From the NCBI GenBank assembly GCA_017617125.1, contig JAFZWY010000008.1, positions 142,386-206,385 on the forward strand: 64,000 nucleotides of DNA, read 5' to 3'. This document shows, piece by piece, positions 61,099 to 64,000 of the stretch (position 1 is the first letter of the stretch; each line of letters begins with the position of its first letter). Under the pieces are notes generated by a model. The model did no database searches, was not told the DNA's origin, and saw only the letters and a list, made by a program, of their open reading frames with translations. A program made the position numbers and the translations under genes. This stretch comes from Bacteroidales bacterium. GTDB taxonomy: Bacteria > Bacteroidota > Bacteroidia > Bacteroidales > ML635J-15.

Positions 61099-63642
61099 AT
61101 GAAGAAGTTAATCAACATATTGTTTGTGATAATTTGCTGTCTTGCAGTAAATTACGCAAATGCCCAACAACCGGTAAGGCGTACTTGCGAAAACACCGAA
61201 CTGGAATATACCGTTACGCATGACGATGTAATGTGCGACGGAACTGAGTCCACTGCGATGGTAAACATCGTCCACGGAGGCGATGGCGTCCATAATACAT
61301 TCTTTTTCGAATGGTCCACAGGTGCCATTTCTCAGGTGATTCCTATCTATAGTTCGGGTACGTATTCCGTTACTGTAACCGACACCTACAACAATTGCTC
61401 CCTATCACAATCTTTCAGAATTGAACCCGCACCTGCTGTAAGTGTAACACTCAGCAAGACCGACATAACCTGCTACGGAAGAAACGACGGAACTATGACC
61501 GCACACGTAATTGGCGGTACTGGTCCATTCTCATACAACTGGTCTACGACCATGCACACACAATCGGTAAGCAACCTTGTCCCTGGCACCTATTCGGTGA
61601 CCGTTACCGACGACAACCAATGTACAGCAAGAGCTACAGCTTCGGTTGTTGAGCCGACAAGATTCCTTTATACCATATCGCCTAACCAGGGAATATGCTA
61701 TGGAAACGAAGCCTCGATTTCCGTTAACGCAACTGGTGGAACAACGCCGTATTCGTACGTTTGGAACGACGGTGCCACAAGTTCGAGCAGAATAGTTTCG
61801 CCCGAACAAACCACTGCTTATACAGTAACCGTTACCGATAACAACGGTTGTACCAACAATCCGCAGACAACTACCATAGTTGTCAGTCAGCCGATAACAA
61901 TAACAGCCAGCGCACAAGACATAAACTGTCACGGCACTTGCTCGGGTTCGGCAACAATAAGCATCCAGGGCGGCATTCCTCCGTTTACTTATTCGTGGGA
62001 AAGCACAACCGACTATATCGAAAATCTTTGTCCGGGAAGCTACACCGTTAGCCTTACCGACCTGTACGAATGTACGGGCGCAACATCATTCGTCATAAAC
62101 GAGCCCGACACCATGTATGTTGCTACACTTTCGGGGCCGGCAACATGTTTCGGATATGCCGACGGATTTGCACAAGCTGATGTTGTCGGCGGTGTACCAA
62201 ACTACACATACCTTTGGGACGACGGACAAACCGATGCTCATGTTTCGATTGGAGCAGGATTCCACACCGTTACCGTAACCGACGCACATGGTTGCACGCA
62301 ATCGAGCACCACTTTCGTCGACCAGCCCGAAGACATATATGTTACCGAGCCAATTCCTAACGGCGGAACAATATGCATAGGCGAAACTTTCCACTCATAC
62401 GCCAACGCAACTGGCGGCCTTGGCCCGTACGAATTTGTTTGGACAGGACCAGACGGATTTGTATGGTATGGACATAATTTCACTGCATCGCCAACAACTA
62501 ACTCGACATATACATTGAACGTAACCGACGTTAATGGCTGTACAGTAGCTCCAAAACAAATGACGGTAAATGTCAATCCTCCTATCGAAATTGTTTCGGT
62601 AACACAGGAAAACGATGAAGTGTGCAAGGGCGAAGCTATAAGGTTCAATGTTGAAATAAGTGGCGGAAATGGAGGCCCTTACAGATTGACATCCGAAAAT
62701 TTTGGAATAATTAACACTCCTTACAGCCTATATCCGCCAGAATCGGGATTCTACAGATTTACCGTAAGCGACGCCTGCGGTTCGCCAACAGCGACCGATT
62801 CGGTATACGCTCTTGTTCATCCGTTGCCCGATGTCGGCTTCTATTCCGACAAGACTAAGTCTTGCCCTCCGGGAACATTCCAGTTCTACGAGATTTCGCC
62901 CGACAGCGTACAGCAGACTTATTTATGGGATTTCGGTGAAGATATGACATCGACGGCAAAAAATCCTAGACAGACATTCGAAGAAACCGGCTCATATAAC
63001 GTATCGCTGACAATTACTTCCGACTACGGTTGCAGCAATACAAAGACAAAGACCAACATGATAATAATTCATGATGTTCCAAGAGCCGAATTCACCGTCG
63101 ATCCCGATGTGACCAATATGCTTGCAACTGAAATCAAGTTCATAAACTACACTCAGGGCGCAACAACCTGCCTCTGGGACTTCGGCGACGGAAATACAAG
63201 CTTCTGGACTAACGAAACTCAGATTCACACTTATACGAGTGCTGGAGATTACACTGCAATGCTTGTCGCAAGAAACGAGCACCAGTGTGTCGACACCGCT
63301 TACAAGAAACTTAGAATTACAGACCTGTTTACATTCTATGCACCGACAGCTTTCACACCTAACGGCGATGGCGACAACGACTATTTCTACATCAGTGGAA
63401 ACGGCATAGACAAGGACAACTTCATGCTCGTTGTTTACAACCGCTGGGGCGAAAGAATGTTCCGTACGACTCGCTTCGACATGGAAATGCCAGAAAGCAT
63501 GGGCTGGGACGGTACCAACGAAGGCGATGTCACCAAGGGCGACAAGATTGCTACTACTGGTGCATACAACTGGGTTTGTAAATTCCAGGACTTCACAGGT
63601 AAGCCTCACGAGAAAAAAGGTACTGTCTTTTTGTTGAAGTAA
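61099..63642 (+). CDS. SprB-repeat/PKD surface protein with type IX secretion C-terminal domain
   Basis: The 847-residue protein has a signal peptide ending NYANAQ. At least five SprB-type repeats follow (about 30-500), each with the pattern ITCYGRNDGTMTAHVIGGTGPFSYNW ... GTYSVTVTDDNQC shown here only by motif. PKD-like domains (about 580-740) include TYLWDFGEDM and TTCLWDFGDG. The C-terminal domain FYAPTAFTPNGDGDNDYFYI ... VYNRWGERMF is the gliding-motility-associated type B sorting signal. The protein is thus probably exported by the type IX system and displayed or released as an adhesin. Confidence 0.93.
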   Translation: MKKLINILFVIICCLAVNYANAQQPVRRTCENTELEYTVTHDDVMCDGTESTAMVNIVHGGDGVHNTFFFEWSTGAISQVIPIYSSGTYSVTVTDTYNNCSLSQSFRIEPAPAVSVTLSKTDITCYGRNDGTMTAHVIGGTGPFSYNWSTTMHTQSVSNLVPGTYSVTVTDDNQCTARATASVVEPTRFLYTISPNQGICYGNEASISVNATGGTTPYSYVWNDGATSSSRIVSPEQTTAYTVTVTDNNGCTNNPQTTTIVVSQPITITASAQDINCHGTCSGSATISIQGGIPPFTYSWESTTDYIENLCPGSYTVSLTDLYECTGATSFVINEPDTMYVATLSGPATCFGYADGFAQADVVGGVPNYTYLWDDGQTDAHVSIGAGFHTVTVTDAHGCTQSSTTFVDQPEDIYVTEPIPNGGTICIGETFHSYANATGGLGPYEFVWTGPDGFVWYGHNFTASPTTNSTYTLNVTDVNGCTVAPKQMTVNVNPPIEIVSVTQENDEVCKGEAIRFNVEISGGNGGPYRLTSENFGIINTPYSLYPPESGFYRFTVSDACGSPTATDSVYALVHPLPDVGFYSDKTKSCPPGTFQFYEISPDSVQQTYLWDFGEDMTSTAKNPRQTFEETGSYNVSLTITSDYGCSNTKTKTNMIIIHDVPRAEFTVDPDVTNMLATEIKFINYTQGATTCLWDFGDGNTSFWTNETQIHTYTSAGDYTAMLVARNEHQCVDTAYKKLRITDLFTFYAPTAFTPNGDGDNDYFYISGNGIDKDNFMLVVYNRWGERMFRTTRFDMEMPESMGWDGTNEGDVTKGDKIATTGAYNWVCKFQDFTGKPHEKKGTVFLLK

Positions 63643-63678
63643 ATGTAATATTGAAACGTAATTCGCGTTTTATTTTAC

Positions 63679-64000
63679 ATGAACAGAATCCTGACAATAT
63701 TAATTTTTGCGCTGATAACGATACCAGTGTTATTTTCCTCGTGCCGCAAGAATATATTCACAAAAGATCCGGCCGACAAACTTATTTTTTCGTCAGATAC
63801 CGTACAGTTCGATACAATCTTTACGGGAATCGGCAGTACTACCAAGTATCTTATTGTTAAGAATTCGAACAAAAACAAGTCGATAAACATTGACCGCATT
63901 TACCTTGCACGGGGAAGTGCATCAAAATACAGGCTCAACATCGATGGCAACAAGGCGGAAAAGGACTATCGTCTCGAAAACTATGCACTTGCACCTGGCG
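63679..64000 (+). CDS. lipoprotein, truncated by the window edge
   Basis: The frame from ATG 63679 stays open to the end of the window (107 codons). It starts with a signal peptide (MNRILTILIFALITIPVL) and lipobox LFSSC. Then come DPADKLIFSSDTVQFDTIFTG and STTKYLIVKNSNKNKSINI, the opening of a common Bacteroidetes lipoprotein type with choice-of-anchor or parallel-beta-helix parts. Only the N-terminus is visible. It follows the type IX cargo gene by 36 bp. Confidence 0.75.
   Translation, partial: MNRILTILIFALITIPVLFSSCRKNIFTKDPADKLIFSSDTVQFDTIFTGIGSTTKYLIVKNSNKNKSINIDRIYLARGSASKYRLNIDGNKAEKDYRLENYALAPG

Noticed and set aside
1..64000. tRNA or rRNA genes
   Set aside because: I looked for T-loop (GTTCGAATC-type) and rRNA signatures in the gaps and saw none; a covariance-model scan would settle it.

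Overview
The window reads as a Bacteroidales (phylum Bacteroidota) chromosome segment. The support is: TonB receptor plus DUF4249 lipoprotein pair, a type-IX-secretion cargo protein with a gliding-motility C-terminal domain, an OmpA protein with PorE-like architecture, a Rho factor with a long Q/N-rich insertion, and upstream regions that repeatedly carry the Bacteroidetes -7 box TAnnTTTG instead of Shine-Dalgarno sites. No rRNA, tRNA or CRISPR array was seen.

Layout. 0-6 kb: end of an unknown gene, two lipoproteins, TonB receptor/DUF4249, lipoate ligase. 6-18 kb: M14 carboxypeptidase with DUF4214 repeats, the core run cdsA-ftsH-rsfS, M23 peptidase-dxr, a DUF234-type AAA ATPase enclosed by 88-bp direct repeats, a hypothetical gene and glyA. 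18-23.5 kb: an AT-rich accessory block with a DUF2075 helicase/PD-(D/E)XK protein, an 85-residue protein and a NUDIX hydrolase in one operon, then Fic and RhuM genes that share a promoter-proximal repeat. 23.6-30 kb: pheT, rho, OmpA/PorE-like. 30-40 kb: a surface-polymer locus with teichoic-acid-type enzymes (IspD/TarI, TagD-like, truncated asparagine synthetase, CDP-glycerol transferase, two GT2, UGM-like flavoenzyme) beside YfhO. 40-46 kb: CCA-adding enzyme, alkaline phosphatase-ilvE, S9 peptidase. 46-55 kb: second accessory block with a WYL regulator, a DUF4143 AAA ATPase enclosed by 33-bp-spaced repeats, two PD-(D/E)XK proteins, a zinc peptidase, small unknown genes and a family of related hairpins. 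55-64 kb: secreted protein, HI0933 flavoprotein, ApbE, GNAT, a GT2/sugar-transferase fusion, a SprB-like secreted protein and a truncated lipoprotein gene.

Main signals for follow-up. (1) Two unrelated AAA-ATPase/PD-(D/E)XK genes are each enclosed by their own direct repeats, with one repeat copy 8-12 bp from the stop codon and the other over or just upstream of the promoter; a third, orphan pair with the same 33-bp spacing lies upstream of the DUF2075 operon. (2) The Fic linker contains a 12-bp DNA repeat spaced 13 and 20 bp apart, so it is read in different frames (VDRK, GGQK). (3) Many intergenic gaps hold arrays of tiny hairpins of the GGC-GNA-GCC or GGC-GNNA-GCC type. (4) A teichoic-type locus sits in a Gram-negative genome next to a YfhO/GT2 pair. 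All functions are from motif reading only; no database search was run.
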